64,000 nt of DNA from Erythroxylum novogranatense (GCA_029891385.1 JAIWQS010000054.1:62001-126000); one strand, 5' to 3'; positions 35,633 to 49,154 are shown, counted from the first letter of the stretch. Notes: generated by a model not told the origin, from the letters alone. Program-made: numbers and translations.

Positions 35633-35970
35633 TGTATATAGCTTTGGAGTTCTATTTGTTAGTTCTTATTGCTACAACCCACCAATTTCTGAGTTGAAGT
35701 GTTCCAATCTAATCCATTGCAAGGTAAATCTTACACGTTCCAAAAAGCTTTATGATTTGGTTGATCAATCCATACAATCTTTGGATTAAAAGCAGGTTGT
35801 GTTATGCATCACTCTTGTTTGTTTGCAGAAATTGCCTAAAGGCAGCAGCTATTAATGAACGAGGTTGTAGGGATGCTCAATGGACAATCAGAAGCGCCCA
35901 AATTGCCAACTGAAGTCCCCTCATCACCTCCCCGACGTTTCACAGTCAAATCTAAATTACATAGGACTAA
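35628..35970 (+). pseudogene. Receptor-like kinase C-terminal fragment
   Basis: GDVYSFGVLFVSS (about 35630-35665) is kinase subdomain IX. After a gap that could be a decayed intron, MNEVVGMLNGQSEAPKLP continues to PRRFTVKSKLHRTN and a stop at about 35971, which looks like the C-terminal lobe and tail of a plant receptor kinase. Earlier subdomains are absent. The orientation is opposite to the kinase gene at 49155-51284, and the tail is unlike it, so this is a separate relic. Confidence 0.6.
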
Positions 35971-36439
35971 TTGATTGCTAATATTAATAATCAATTAAGC
36001 CTTCTTGGACTTTTATGCTATTTGGTCCAATGCAATTTGCTAGTCTTCTAATTCTTTGCTCAATTACATCCTTAATTTTGTTAGATGTCGAAAGTTCATG
36101 GATGTAAGTTTTCCAAGACAATACCATTGAAGACCATTGTACTTCTTAATTTTCATAATAACAAAATTATAATTATCATATTTGAGTGGTTAACTTCGAT
36201 CCACTTAATATTTTATTTATGATGCAATTTTCAAAAACTCTAATGTTCATTAGCAGGGCCGTTCCTATAGTTTTATAGGCCCGGGGCGAAATTAAAAAAA
36301 AGGACCCCAATAAATTGACAATATACTTAAGTTTACATATTTGTATGAAACATAAATGACTCAATTTTTAAGTTTACATAACCAACTAAATATTAAATAA
36401 TCATAACACTAACAAATACACAGAAGATCATGATTTATG

Positions 36440-37597
36440 AAAAACAATTTCTCCGTGCATTTCTAGATGCAAAATCATTAATAATATTATCAAGATCAAT
36501 ATTGTCTAACATATCCTTCTCAATACATAACATAGCTCAACCATTTAACTTTTCTTGTGACATTGATGATCTCAAGTAGGTTTTTAATAATTTTAACTTT
36601 GAAAAACTTCTCTCAGCTGATGTCACAGTCACAGGTATTGTCAATAGAATTCGATAAGCAATTGAAATATTTGGATAACAATCTATAGCTTGAACAAATT
36701 ATAATATTTCAACTGATGACATTAACTCATTTGGCAAAGTCATTTGCAATACTTTTAATTCAGAAAAAAGATCATCTAAATCCACATCAGACACATTATC
36801 ATGAGAAAAAGTCTTCGTAAAATTAGTACAACATTTTCTTAATTCGTTATTATCTAATGACTTCAACTTCTTTGAATAAAAAAAAATCCAAAAATATTAT
36901 CAAATGTCGTTAATTGTTCAAATCTATTCTTTAACGAAGTAATTTTCATATCCACAACAACTAGAAAGTAATTAACCCTAAAAGAATCCTCAGCTGATTG
37001 TATTTCTTCAATATGGTTAATTTCATGAAATTGTCTTTTCCTAATACCACAACATCTAGTTGGAAATGTAGGCTCTATATTCATTTCAAGCGCAAGACTT
37101 TTGGCAATATTCATACTAGAGCTAAGCCCTTCATCTCTATATTTCTCAAAAAATATTATCACACCTTCTAATTGCTTTATGGTAGCATTAATGCACATAG
37201 ATTTAGATTGCAACTTTTTACTCACCATGTTAATAGCGAACAAAATATCATACCAAGTAAAAACTCAAAACTCTCAAGTACACTAACCAAGCTTTCTGCT
37301 TCACTCTTTGACTTGGCATCATCACAAGATATAGATAATTCCATCAAAGCCAATCTTATTTGAGGAGCTTGAAATCTAATAGCTTTAAACCTTTTTATTC
37401 GACTCTCCCAACGAGTGTTGGACAACGATTTTATAGTTAAACCTAAAACATTATTAAGCAAAACCTTCCACCCTTTAGGAGAACTTGAAAATAATGCATA
37501 TATATGTTGCACGGCTCCAAAAAATGAAACAGTTTTAACACAAAAATGTGCCATATCACTAAGAGTAAGATTAAGATTATGACAAGCACATGGCATA
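36440..37597 (-). pseudogene. hAT (TTF-finger/DUF4371) transposase, C-terminal part
   Basis: It begins MPCACHNLNLTLSDMAHF (37222-37605), then SLSNTRWESRIKRFKAI. A middle part (36863-37243) includes INATIKQLEGVIIFFEKY and RFEQLTTFDNIFGF. The hAT dimerisation block near 36560-36680 includes SAERSFSKLKLLK and SSMSQEKLNG. It ends near 36445 (NDFASRNAR). A shift near 36880 and a stop near 36545 break it. Proteins of this type are often annotated as 'zinc finger MYM-type' or 'TTF-type' in plants. Confidence 0.8.
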
Positions 37598-40554
37598 TGT
37601 AACATCCCACTCCCGCAAGACCTGAACCCTATATCGATGGTGATATCCGAGCCCGTGCCTCACGAGGGTGGTATGCTAGAGCAATCAAAACCGTTCAAAC
37701 ACTCCGTATGACATTTTTATTTTTATTTTAAAACACTCACATGTGCGGAAATCAGTAACCAACTTAGGCCCACTCTTATACAAAAACATTTCGATCAAAA
37801 CACAATTTCAATAATCACAATTACAATACAACATTTATCATTAGTCTCTACAATGACAAAGATTATTCTACGAAAATTACAGAAATACAAATTCTATACA
37901 AGAACAGAACGATACTAATGCAAACATGAACTGATCCAGACTCGAATTCTGACTAACAAGCGGTAATTATACTCCCGTGCCCCACGGGGTACTCTTCGAT
38001 CCCTGAAAAATATTTGCAATGTTGGGTGAGTTTGCGAACTCAGTGAGAAACCATCATCGATGGTTCACTCAACTCATGCATATTCACACAATCCACATAA
38101 TATCGCATATTATCACTTTCAGAAATATCACATGTGCTGTCATTTCACAATTATAGGCATTTCTCCTTTCACACAATCCACATTTAATCATTCATATATG
38201 CAATGCACATGTGACACTTTTCATTTTCATTACGTTGTTGTGACTGCTCTGAATCGTCCCAAAGGACGGCATATTGCGTCGAGCCTGAGGCTCTGAATAC
38301 GTTGGGCCTGAATGCCCTGATACATTGAGCTAGTGGCTCTCAAATACGTTGGGCACGAAGCCCTGTGCGTTGAGCTTAAAGCTCTGAAATACGTTGGCTG
38401 CTCCGGTCAACAACTGTCATTATCTGATCATACTTTTATGCATGAATGCACATGTTCCAAATTTCAATAGTCGTGTCACAATCTAATATCACCCATCCAA
38501 TTTGCATTCAGAACCAATTAATAACAATTTATGCACAATTAGCACTTCTATAACATATTCCAATATTTCGAACACCTGTGGTCCGAAATCAATCAACACA
38601 AACACACATAATCCTTCCTTAACTCCACATGGTATAGGTGCATAAAATGTAACACATAAGGGTTGAGAAACTAACTAGGTTACTCACCTGAACTTCTGAG
38701 CTACCTGCCTGGAAGTCTCAGCAATATCCGTAGAATTGTCGTTCCAACGGTGCCTCTAAAACAGTCAAACAATTTTCAATTACTAAAATACACAATCAGA
38801 AATAATTTAATGATGCACATGTCTTAATTGAAAGATGTACTATGCCTATTCATGACCTTTCCCGGTGCTATTTTCCAAAATCCACTTTCTTTAGACAATT
38901 CTAACCTTTCGCTCAATTGCTCAATAATGACTCAATCCCAATTCAATAACATAATACGAAACTACCCAATTTCAGTTCTAATATTCAGTCAATTTATCAA
39001 GTCATACTCACTAGGGTATTACCTCAATATCGATATCTTTATTCTCAAGATCAAATTCACCCATTATGCCTGGTTTTAAAATTTCCAATGACATTGAATT
39101 TATTTTCAAAGTCTAACATTATACCCCAATTATCAAGAACGATCCTAAGGTTGCAATACAATCACATTTTTAACTGTCTTTCACTAATCGCGATCTCAAA
39201 AACCTAAATTCAAACTCTCATTCTTTCCTTAATTGTAGACCTCTTTATCTAGACCACAGCGAATCAAACATCACCTCAATTGGAGGTCTACACCATTAGT
39301 TATACCTCAAAATCCCATTAAATCCAATCAGAAATTCTCCCTCGCCGCGACCTCAAGTCGTTCGCCGCGACATCATGAAGGCGCTCGCCGCGACGTGTAA
39401 TGACACTCGCCGCGGCGAATGTTCCTTTTTTTCGGGGCTCGCCGTGACGTATGGAGGAGAACTCGTCGCGGCGTGGAAGGCTCGAGCTCGCCGCGACGTC
39501 GAAAGGAGCTCACCGCAGCGTCCAGTGTTTTGGAGCTCGCCACGACGTCTTCCATCTCACTCACCGTGACGAATTAAACATTAATTCGCCGCAGCGAGGC
39601 TTCACGCACGTCGCAACGTGCAAGCCGCAGGTCGTCTTTTCCGATCGATTTTCCGCCCATTCTCTCTCTAAAACCAGTATTAATTCACTCCTAACTACCC
39701 CAATCACCATATAAATGTCATAAATACATCATCAACATTAAATAACAACATTTAAAACCATATACTTACCAAATCGAGCCACAAATCCCCAAATCTCTAA
39801 AATTTCTCTAACTCTGTCCACTTTCTCCATTATCCACGGTAAGCTTCTCCAAACCCCAACAAATCCTCATCTTCTCATAGATTAAGCTAGATTTTGCAAT
39901 TAGAGAAGAAGCCAGCAAGAATCGCGGGTGAAGGAGGATCAATCGATGGGAGGAATTATCATGCCCTAACCAAGAGATTTTTCAAGACTCCCTTATGAAG
40001 AATATCACAAGTTTCTCTACTTAGGTTATTTAAAACCTTTTAAACATTGCCACTTATCTCTATCTCAAATACCCTTTATATTCTTTCTCTTTTCAAATTG
40101 ATTTCCATCTCCAAATTTTTATGGCTCGTCATAATAATTTCTAAAATCATATATCTAAATTTTTCATTGCCATATACCCATTATTCTAGCACTATATAGT
40201 CAACCAGTCCATCGTTCGGAGGATTTCCGGTCTGACCTTTTTCTCCCGAATTTTTCAGAAAATCTACGAAGAGTCGCTATCAATTGGCAGTCACTCAATT
40301 ACCATTCCAACTCAATAATTAGACTCAATTATTCCTCAATTCTCATTAAATCATAATCAAATCTAATTATCATATTCACAATCAAAAGCTGGGAAATTGT
40401 CATGAATGCATGTACCTATATGTGCATGTGCCAAATGACTCAGTCCTCGACAATTAGAGGCCAAATGAATGTTTACATTTCAAATATGCAATGCAACAAC
40501 TTAGCCTGTCCCAATGTACCAATTTACCCTTTCCATCGGGGACGAGATGTTACA
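37598..40554 (-). repeat. 3' LTR of non-coding element
   Basis: TGTAACATCCCACTCCCG to GATGTTACA. It contains a CGCCGCGACG array at about 39340-39640. The ORFs rich in Arg and Ala over that array are artefacts. Confidence 0.95.
39340..39640. repeat. CG-rich palindromic array in LTR
   Basis: About fifteen imperfect 'ctcgccgcgacg' units, the counterpart of 600-740 and 45645-45930. Confidence 0.85.
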
Positions 40555-43500
40555 ATTCTCCCCTCCTAACAAAAATTTCGTCCTCGAAATTTCATATACG
40601 ATTGATCAGGGAGGCAGGGGAATTAATTTGATCATTATACCACAAATGTAACATCCCATCTATTTCAATACAGGACTAATTTCTACCAAGCCACTAAAAT
40701 CAGTACAATCACTTAACACTGTCCTAACTGTTTCTTCATGATTACTCGCAATTCTTCACTTTCGGTATCAATAACACATATATCAGACCATAGAAATATT
40801 TCCTAACCCTTTCCACGCAATACTTTATGACTCCCAAAATCGTTATTTTAGATTTTAGAATGACTTACTAATCCATAGTTCTATTCGCATCACAGTCACA
40901 TAGAGGCCGCATAAACGAATTCAGTTTCCCCTAATTACTCTTTATCTCCAACTAAGAGTATCTTGGCCGAGGCGATTTTCATTCCATTTATCGCTTATCA
41001 TATACATCTCTTTAATGGTAAAACACTAATCTCATAAAAGTCCATAATCTCAATATCAATCAACTAGACTCATTAGTATTAACTTAGATCACTTAGCCCC
41101 TATTACCGATTCATTTCATTCATCAACTTTATCTCAAATCAATCATGATCTTCGACTATTTTTAGGCCCTGTTCTCTTGAATATGGGGTAAATAAATTCT
41201 TTTAAGGTTGTAAGCTCCCTTATACACTATTTGAATGGTATCACCAATAAACAATTGATATGCCCACAATCAGTCTGGACTCTACCTCGATCTCATGTCC
41301 CTATGAATCCCAAAAATATCAGTTTCACACTTATCATCAACGATCAAGTCTGTTGGATATTCACACTTTAAACCATCAATTACTCTTCGATATATTCACA
41401 CTATAACACAAACTTCCTAATCCAGTCATAGATGTCATTTTCTCAAAATTGGATTCATTTAGATTCCTAGGTAAGGTCCGCATATTCTAAATCCTTAATT
41501 CGGGTCTTGCCAATCCTTTTTATACACACCTGATTTGGACATCCAAAGGCTAAAAGTACTTTCTTTTTGCCCCTTTGATAAAACGACAGTCGCACTCAGT
41601 ATTACACTAAATTTCATAACCTTATTGCCCAAAAGTTGATCTTCTGCCATTGAAATTTCTATTTATCACATTACATTGCATCCTTAGTTTAATTCTGAAA
41701 CACTCATACGCATAATCCTTTTCAAATCTTTCAAATTCCCGAAATATCTTAACCGTTATCAATTTACATATTCATAAACATATCCAAAATGCTTCTATAC
41801 AAATGGAGTCTCCAAGCTTTCCAAATAATATCCAATACAGTAAGTTCTAGCCATTAATCATAATGCAGCCCATGAGGTTATACTTATCCCTATGTTCATA
41901 AAACCACTTTACACCATTTCAATAGATTGCATCGTAACCTTTACTGGGACATTTTGTTAAATATTACAAAATTTCCAATTTGAAATAATACGATCAGTAC
42001 TCGAGTTGTAAATTTCTCCAATTGTCCCTTTTTATAAAGTCATCAATCATACGATTCATACGCTTTTCCTTAAACATTTTTACCAAATAACTAAGACCAG
42101 AAAATCACTAATAATTTCGGAACGAATCCAACATACGGGTAGTTCTGCATAACTCCAAATCCCATATACATATGTCCCTTGTAATTTTGCATTTTATCAT
42201 CACTAAGTCTCTCAATGCCATGTTCGAATACTAATTCATCCATGAATTATTTGATCAAATCAAGATTCACTTTTTATGAAACTTTTCCTGATATGAAATT
42301 TATTCGAATATGCCAACTATCCTTCCTCACTTTTCAAATACGTTTGATAAATCATTAATGATCAGTCACTTTCAAATCTGAATACTGTTAAAACACTTTA
42401 CTCTTCAATAGCATAATAAACTCCTTATACCCTTGATTAACTTTCCTAACTCTCTAAAAATCAAAATTTCTCCAATGAGGAGCAATTCTTTTATATTTCC
42501 TCCGATTCATTATAACATATTCTGACACATGGTCCTTTACACTAGTTTCTCCACATATTTATTTTATTGCTATCCTTACAAACTGAGTTGATAACATAAT
42601 TGTCAAATCCACTCGTACTTTCCGAACATTCTTACACGAATAATCGTGAATCAATATTCTCCTCAAATTCGCCAATAATGCCTCCTCAATGATCAATAGT
42701 CCTATTACACGGTCAGATTCTTTACACTTGAGTCTCCGCTAGGATCAGGACTCCCCACAATAGCTTTTAATTCATTTCAGATTTAGCTCAGATTTGTCCT
42801 TTAATCAATAATTCTTTCAATTGAATCATCGGATCCATTTGATTTCTCGCTACTAGCATCGATACCACTTATGAAATTTCTAATCATCCACCGCCATCAT
42901 ATATCTTGATAGCCATTCACCATGCCTTAAGAAATATCAATTTTAGCTATAACTCATAATATCCCATGAAGATCAATTATACCTCAATTCATAAAATCAG
43001 AACATCCTTTTAATAAAATCCAGGGAAGCAAATATCATCAAAATCACTCCATCAAATCGAGAGGTAGATGCAGGACAACTCACTAATTAGTCACTTATGC
43101 TAAAGATACCTTGATTTCATTTAATCTTTGATAACACTTCTCTTTTCCACCTGTCCTCGATCGTGAGGATTATGCCCTGATCATGTCCTCAACATATAAC
43201 AATTTCAATTCATTCTCAATTGATCACTATAAGCACTTTCACTCTTTATTCTGACTCATATTGAGCTTTAAACTATATGAACTATGACTAGCAATTATCC
43301 ACTAGCTCACCGATGACTTCCGATATACTTTCCACACTCAATCACTATCACAGATGTACAATCATTCTTGATTTTCCACTAATATCTTCTGACTCCAAGT
43401 CATAAATCCGTGTTCATAAACTCTCATCCCAATAATCAAACCCAATTGTAACCTCTCTAACTCATGGAACATTTTATTTTTATACACTTTATACCCTTGA

Positions 43501-43898
43501 AATCTGGCTATTTCTAACATATCTCTAATTCCTCTATCAGTCTAGAACGATATATTCATATCTTACCTCACTTTCAAGGATATACTCCAGTAACGCGGAT
43601 ATCGTATTACCTATTAAATCCGTCAATACCAATACACTCAATCTTCATTTGTCAAATCGCATCATATACCTCTTTTAGATTCTATGGTATACACAACTTC
43701 CTTTTTATCACATATTATCATTATCCTCTCTATTTCTAACGACTTAAACAATTGGTACAGGCTCCTACATGTGACTCATGTGCGAGACTGGGGATCAGTT
43801 GTCACTGTCTGCCGTGACATGACTTAAATGCATGCAACTTGACCCAAATTTTCATAATGCCCATGTAAGATTGTACTTCTGGGCTCTGATACCACAAA
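40555..43898 (-). other. Interior of non-coding LTR element
   Basis: 3.3 kb without a recognisable domain in any frame. At 40637-40658 a 22-base copy of the primer-site/LTR junction is identical to 43889-43910 (ataccacaaatgtaacatccca inclusive). Between it and the 3' LTR only the pol-end remnant remains. Confidence 0.8.
43883..43894 (-). other. Primer-binding site (initiator Met tRNA)
   Basis: Reverse complement is TGGTATCAGAGC, four bases inside the 5' LTR boundary at 43899. Confidence 0.9.
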
Positions 43899-46854
43899 TG
43901 TAACATCCCACTCCCGCAAGACCCGAACCCAATATCGATGGTGATATCCGAGCCCGTGCCTCACGAGGGTGGTATGCTAGAGCAATCAAAACCGTTCAAA
44001 CACTCCGTATGACATTTTTATTTTTATTTTTAAAACACTCACATGTGCGGAAATCAGTAACCAACTTAGGCCCACTCTTATACAAAAACATTTCGATCAA
44101 AACACAATTTCAATAATCACAATTACAATACAACATTTATCAGTTTGGGCCCTCTACAATGACAGTACTATTCTACGGAAATTACAGAAATACAAATTCT
44201 ATACAAGAACAGAACGATACTAATGCAAACATGAACTGATCCCGACTCGAATTCTGACTAGCAAGCGGTAATTATCCTCCCGTGCCCCACGGGGTACTCT
44301 TCGATCCCTGAAAAATATTTGCAATGTTGGGTAAGTTTGCGAACTTAGTGAGAAACCATCATCGATGGTTCACTCAACTCATGCATATTCACACAATCCA
44401 CAGAATATCGCATATTATCACTTTCAGAAATATCACATGTGTTGTCATTTCACAATTATAGGCATTTCGCCTTTCACACAATCTACATTTAATCATTCAT
44501 ATATGCAATGCACATGTGACACTTTTTATTTTCATTACGTTGTTGTGACCGTACGCCTGAACTGTCCCAGTGACGGACACATTGCGTCGAGCCTGAGGCT
44601 CTGAATACGTTGGGCCTGAATGTCCTGATACATTGAGCCAGTGGCTCTCAAATACATTGGGCACGAAGCCCTGTGCGTTGAGCTTAAAGCTCTGAAATAC
44701 GTTGGCTGCTCCGGTCACAACTGTCATTATCTGATCATACTTTTATGCATGAATGCACATGTTCCAAATTTCACTAGTTGTGTCACAATCTAATATCACC
44801 CATCCAATTTGCATTCAGAACCAATTAATAACAATTTATGCACAATTAGCACTTCTATAACATATTCCAATATTTCGAATACCTGTGGTCCGAAATCAAT
44901 CAACACAAACACACATAATCCTTCCTTAACTCCACATGGTATAGGTGCATAAAATGTAACACATAAGGGTTGAGAAACCAACTAGGTTACTCACCTGAAC
45001 TTCTGAGCTACCGCCGAAGTCTCAAAGAATATCCGTGGAATTGTCGTTCCAACTGTGCTCTAAAACATACCAAACAATTTTCAGTTACTAAAATACACAA
45101 TCAGAAATAATTTAATGATGCACATGTCTTAATTAAAAGATGTACTATGCCTATTCATGACCTTTCCCGGTGCTATTTTTCAAAATCCACTTTCTTTAGA
45201 CAATTCTAACCTTTCGCTCAATTGCTCAATAATGACTCAATCCCAATTCAATAACATAATACGGAACTCCCCAATTTCAGTTCTAATATTCAGTCAATTT
45301 ATCAAGTCATACTCGCTAGGGTATTACCTCAATATCGATATCTCTATTCTCAAGATCAAATTCACCCATTATGCTCAGTTTCTAAAATTTCCAATGACAT
45401 TGAATTTATTTTCAAAGTCTAACATTATACCCCAATTATCAAGAACGATCCTAAGGTTGCAATACAATCACATTTTTAACTGTCTTTCACTAATCGCGAT
45501 CTCAAAAACCTAAATTCAAACTCTCATTCTTTCCTTAATTGTAGACCTCTTTATCTAGATCACAACGAATCAAACATTACCTCAATTGGAGGTCTACACC
45601 ATTAGTTATACCTCAAAATCCAATTAAATCCAATCAGAAATTCTCCCTCGCCGCGACCTCAAGCCGTTTGCCGCAGCATCATGAAGGCGCTCGCCGAGAC
45701 GTGTAATGACACTCGCCGTGGCGAACGTTCCTTTTTTTGGGGGTTCGTTGCGACACATGGAGGAGAACTCGTCGCGGCGTGGAAGGCTCGAGCTCGCCGC
45801 GACGTCGAGAGGAGCTCGCCGCGGCGTCCAGCGTTTTGGAGCTCGCCGCGACGTCTTCCATCTCGCTCGCCGTGACGAATTAAACATTAATTCGCCACGA
45901 CGAGGCTTCACGCACGTCGCGACGTGCAAGCCGCAGGTCGTCTTCTCCGATCGTTTTTTCGCCCATTCTCTTTCTAAAACTAGTATTAATTCACTCCTAA
46001 CTACCCCAATCACCATATAAATGTCATAAATACATCATCAACATTAAATAACAACATTTAAAACCATATACTTACCAAATCGAGCCACAAATCCCCAAAT
46101 CTCTGAAATTTCTCTAACTCCGTCCACTTTCTCCATTATACACGGTAAGCTTCTCCAAACCCCAACAAATCCTCATCTTCTCATGGGTTAAGCTAGATTT
46201 TGCAATTAGAGAAGAAGCCAGAAGAATCATGGTGAAGGAGGATCAATCGATGGAGGAATTATCATGCCCTAACCAAGAGATTTTTCAAGACTCCTTACGA
46301 AGAATATCACAAGTTTCTCTACTTAGGTTATTTAAAACCTTTTAAACATTGCCACTTATCTCTATCTCAAATACCCTTTATATTCTTTCTCTTTCAAATT
46401 GATTTCCATCTCCAAATTTTTATGGCTCGTCATAATAATTTCTAAAATCATATATCTAAAATTTCCATTGCCATATACCCATTATTCTAGCACTATATAG
46501 TCAACCAGTCCATCGTTCAGAGGATTTCCGGTCCGGCCTTTTTCTCCCGAATTTTCCAGAAAATCTCCGAAGAGTCGCTATCAATTGGCAATCACTCAAT
46601 TACCGTCCAACTCAATGATTAGACTCAATTATTCCTCAATTCTCATTAAATCATAATCAAATCTAATTATTATATTCACAATTAAAAGCCGAGAAATTGT
46701 CATGAATGCATGTACCTATATGTGCATGTGTCAAATGACTCAGTCCTCGACAATTAGAGGCCAAATGAATGTTTATATTTCAAATATGCAATGCAACAAC
46801 TTAGCCTGTCCCAATGTACCAATTTACCCTTTCCATCGGGGACGGGATGTTATA
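43899..46854 (-). repeat. 5' LTR of non-coding element
   Basis: It starts TGTAACATCCC and ends GGGATGTTATA (terminal CA changed to TA). It aligns end to end with 37598-40554. Differences include 'ctacctgcctggaag' there against 'ctaccgccgaag' here (about 45010). Confidence 0.95.
45645..45930. repeat. CG-rich palindromic array in LTR
   Basis: Counterpart of 39340-39640, slightly richer in intact CGCCGCGACG units. Confidence 0.85.
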
Positions 46855-46859
46855 GCATA

Positions 46860-48165
46860 TATAATGCTATTGGATTTATTTTAAGTAATCGCTTTTGAAC
46901 CCCTTGGTGTTTTCCCTTCATATTAGAACCATTGTCATATCCTTGACCCCTTACATTATAAACATTAAGATCAAGAGAATTAAATGCATTCAATAATTCA
47001 TTGAAAAGTCCTAATCCAGATGTGTCATCTACCTTTAAGAACTCTAAAAAGTACTCCTCTATTTTTATTTTTTTTATCTCACATATTCACACATCGTACT
47101 AACAAACTCATTTGTTCTTGATGACTCAAATCTGGGTTACAGTCAAGAATAATAGAAAAGTATTTCGCTTCCTTAATGATCCCTATGATAGAACTTCTAA
47201 CGCTATGGACCAAAAGAGAAATCAACTCATTTTTGAATTTTGTGACCAAGATAATGATGATGAATTTCATGATTTTGAATACGTCTAACATGATCTTGCA
47301 TTATCACATGAAATCCAGCAATCATCTCAATCAATCCTAAAAGATTACCATTACCATCTTGGTAAAGTTTCTCATTGGATCTTCGAAAAACTAAATTATA
47401 TTTAACAAGATTTTTAACAACAGAAACTATTCTTATCAAAACTTGTCTCCAACGTTCTTTTTCCGTTATAATTTCTTGTTGCAAATCTTTATCAACTGTT
47501 TGATTTTTTTCTCAATCTCACTCTTAATTCATTCCACGTTCTCATATTAGTCATATGCTCAATGTAATTCTCATGTTCTTTGAGTCTCTCACTAAGATGT
47601 TTCCAATCTCTAAATCCGTCATTTGCTAATCCACTTTGTTTGTTAGTAGATTTGAAAAATTTACAACAAAACAATATACTTTATCTACATGTTTAGAATA
47701 AACCAACCATTTTCTATCGCTAATCTCTCCATTACTCAAATTTCTATAATAATAAGAATATGAAAATGACGAGAGGTATTGTCTAAAGGAAACATAAGAT
47801 TCAACTCTCTTACAGACCCTTTTTCAACTAAAATATCCCTTGCTTTATTATCAAGATTATCCCAATTCCTAGGATCATAAATGTCCAATATAGGCTTATT
47901 TGCTCAATATATCGTAAATTTTTCAAGTGGATGCATTTGGTACATGATCATCCTCACTCAAATTTCTAATATCTTCGTGAATATGAATCTCATCACTTAA
48001 GTTTTCTTTATGTTGTTCAAAACCACCTTCACCTAATTCCTCAGGACTCTCACTAGAGGAGCCTACTCTTTTAATAAATTTATTTATTGCTCCTTTTGGG
48101 ATTCTATCAACTGTGTTACTTGTTTTTTTTCTTTTTCACTTCCGACAAATGTTTTTAGGCAACAT
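46860..48165 (-). pseudogene. hAT (TTF-finger/DUF4371) transposase, N-terminal part
   Basis: The ORF starts MLPKNI on the minus strand at 48165, followed at once by a stop in a Lys-rich stretch. IPKGAINKFIKRVG and [13 protein letters not shown] follow. The TTF-type zinc finger part is at 47492-47674 ([32 protein letters not shown]). The DUF4371 part is at 47079-47484 ([36 protein letters not shown]). The frame continues across the LTR insertion site into MPCACHNLNLTLSD at about 37590. Several stops make it inactive independently of the insertion. Confidence 0.8.
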
Positions 48166-48589
48166 AATATAAACTAATTATAACACAGTTGGATTAGAAA
48201 AGAACAAAAGCACTCGTATGGAACCGGAAGAAATATGCAAGTACAACCAAACTCCAATGACTTCACAATATATCACAAAGATATATAAATTGTATTATAT
48301 CTATAATACAAGAAAAATAAATAGCAAAATTTAATATCTAATATTAAAATAAAAACAAAGAATAAAAATATATTAAAGATCGTAAAATTTACTTTTAAAT
48401 TATACTCGTAACTCGTAAACATGTAATCGTAAAAAATTTTCTCGCTAATTTTGAATTGAGTACTTTAAATATATATATTGATAAAAATAAAACAATTAGA
48501 AGGTACAAATATAATTTAATATTTAAAGACTATTTATAAGTATTAGGATCACAAAATTACCTTTACTTTAATTTTTTTTTATAATGTTA

Positions 48590-48785
48590 AATTATAACGT
48601 TATAGTCATTTAAAGACTATAACGTTATAGTCAATAATAACGTTATACTATAACATTATAGTCATTTAATGACTATAACATTATAGTCATCTACAACATT
48701 AAAGTACTTCGTGGCTTTAACGTTGTAGCCATCTACAACATTAAAACACTTCATGGCTTTAGGTGCTTTAACATTGTAGCCCTGT
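48590..48785. repeat. hAT subterminal inverted-repeat cluster
   Basis: It contains ataacgttatagtc / atttaaa / gactataacgttat, a perfect 14-base-arm palindrome (about 48595-48629). Two to three further imperfect pairs of the same motif follow, with variants (ttaacgttgtagcc) towards the element end. Confidence 0.85.
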
Positions 48786-49154
48786 GGCCAAGTTACCTAA
48801 AGAGGGAGCTGAGGCCCCCCTCTTATAGAAGGCCCTGGGCAAGTGCCCTGAGCCGGCCCTGTTCATTAGACTTGAAAATTAAAATTTTGAAAATTGATTA
48901 TTCTGTCGTCTCTTAATGAAGAGACGAACTTTATCAATTAAGCTTCCTTCGTTGTTATAATTAAGAATGAATGGAAGCAATCATGAACCTCAGCTCATAT
49001 TTAGGAACAGATTACAACGTCTTGAGGCAAAGAATCTGTACCATATAAAAGCCAATATTCTTGTCTTCCATATACTATTTTTAGAAATAACTGCATGTTT
49101 CAAGAAAATGATCTTAACAAAACCTCATGCTTTCTCATTCCTAGTGCTTGCAAA

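Larger units (their letters stand above)
37598..46854 (-). mobile_element. Non-coding LTR retrotransposon (LARD-like), chromovirus-derived
   Basis: Two LTRs of 2957 and 2956 bp flank a 3344-bp interior. The TSD GCATA lies at 37593-37597 and 46855-46859. The primer-binding site complement (gctctgatacca, 43883-43894) is next to the right LTR, so the element reads on the minus strand. The interior has no long ORF. However, its last 35 bases before the 3' LTR still match the end of chromovirus pol (as at 60986-61020). This suggests a derivative of a Tekay-type element that needs another element's proteins. The LTRs are very alike, so insertion is relatively recent. Confidence 0.95.
36254..48861 (-). 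mobile_element. hAT DNA transposon, about 3.35 kb, split by a 9.26 kb LTR element
   Basis: The 8-bp TSD TTCATTAG lies on both sides (36246-36253 and 48862-48869). The ends are CAGGGCCG at the left and CGGCCCTG at the right, a typical hAT 5'-CAGGG terminus. Removing the LTR element (37598-46854) and one TSD copy leaves about 3.35 kb. The minus strand encodes a transposase in two pieces on either side of the insertion. The right end holds a 200-bp cluster of inverted 'ataac(g/a)ttatagtc' repeats. Confidence 0.95.

Noticed and set aside
45624..46016. 130-codon Arg/Ala/Ser-rich ORF on the minus strand, with overlapping ORFs on the plus strand, and its counterparts at 39373-39714, 59886-60234 and 61639-62080
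   Set aside because: All fall on the CG-rich LTR arrays, where several frames on both strands are open because of base composition; frames are not conserved between the LTR copies.
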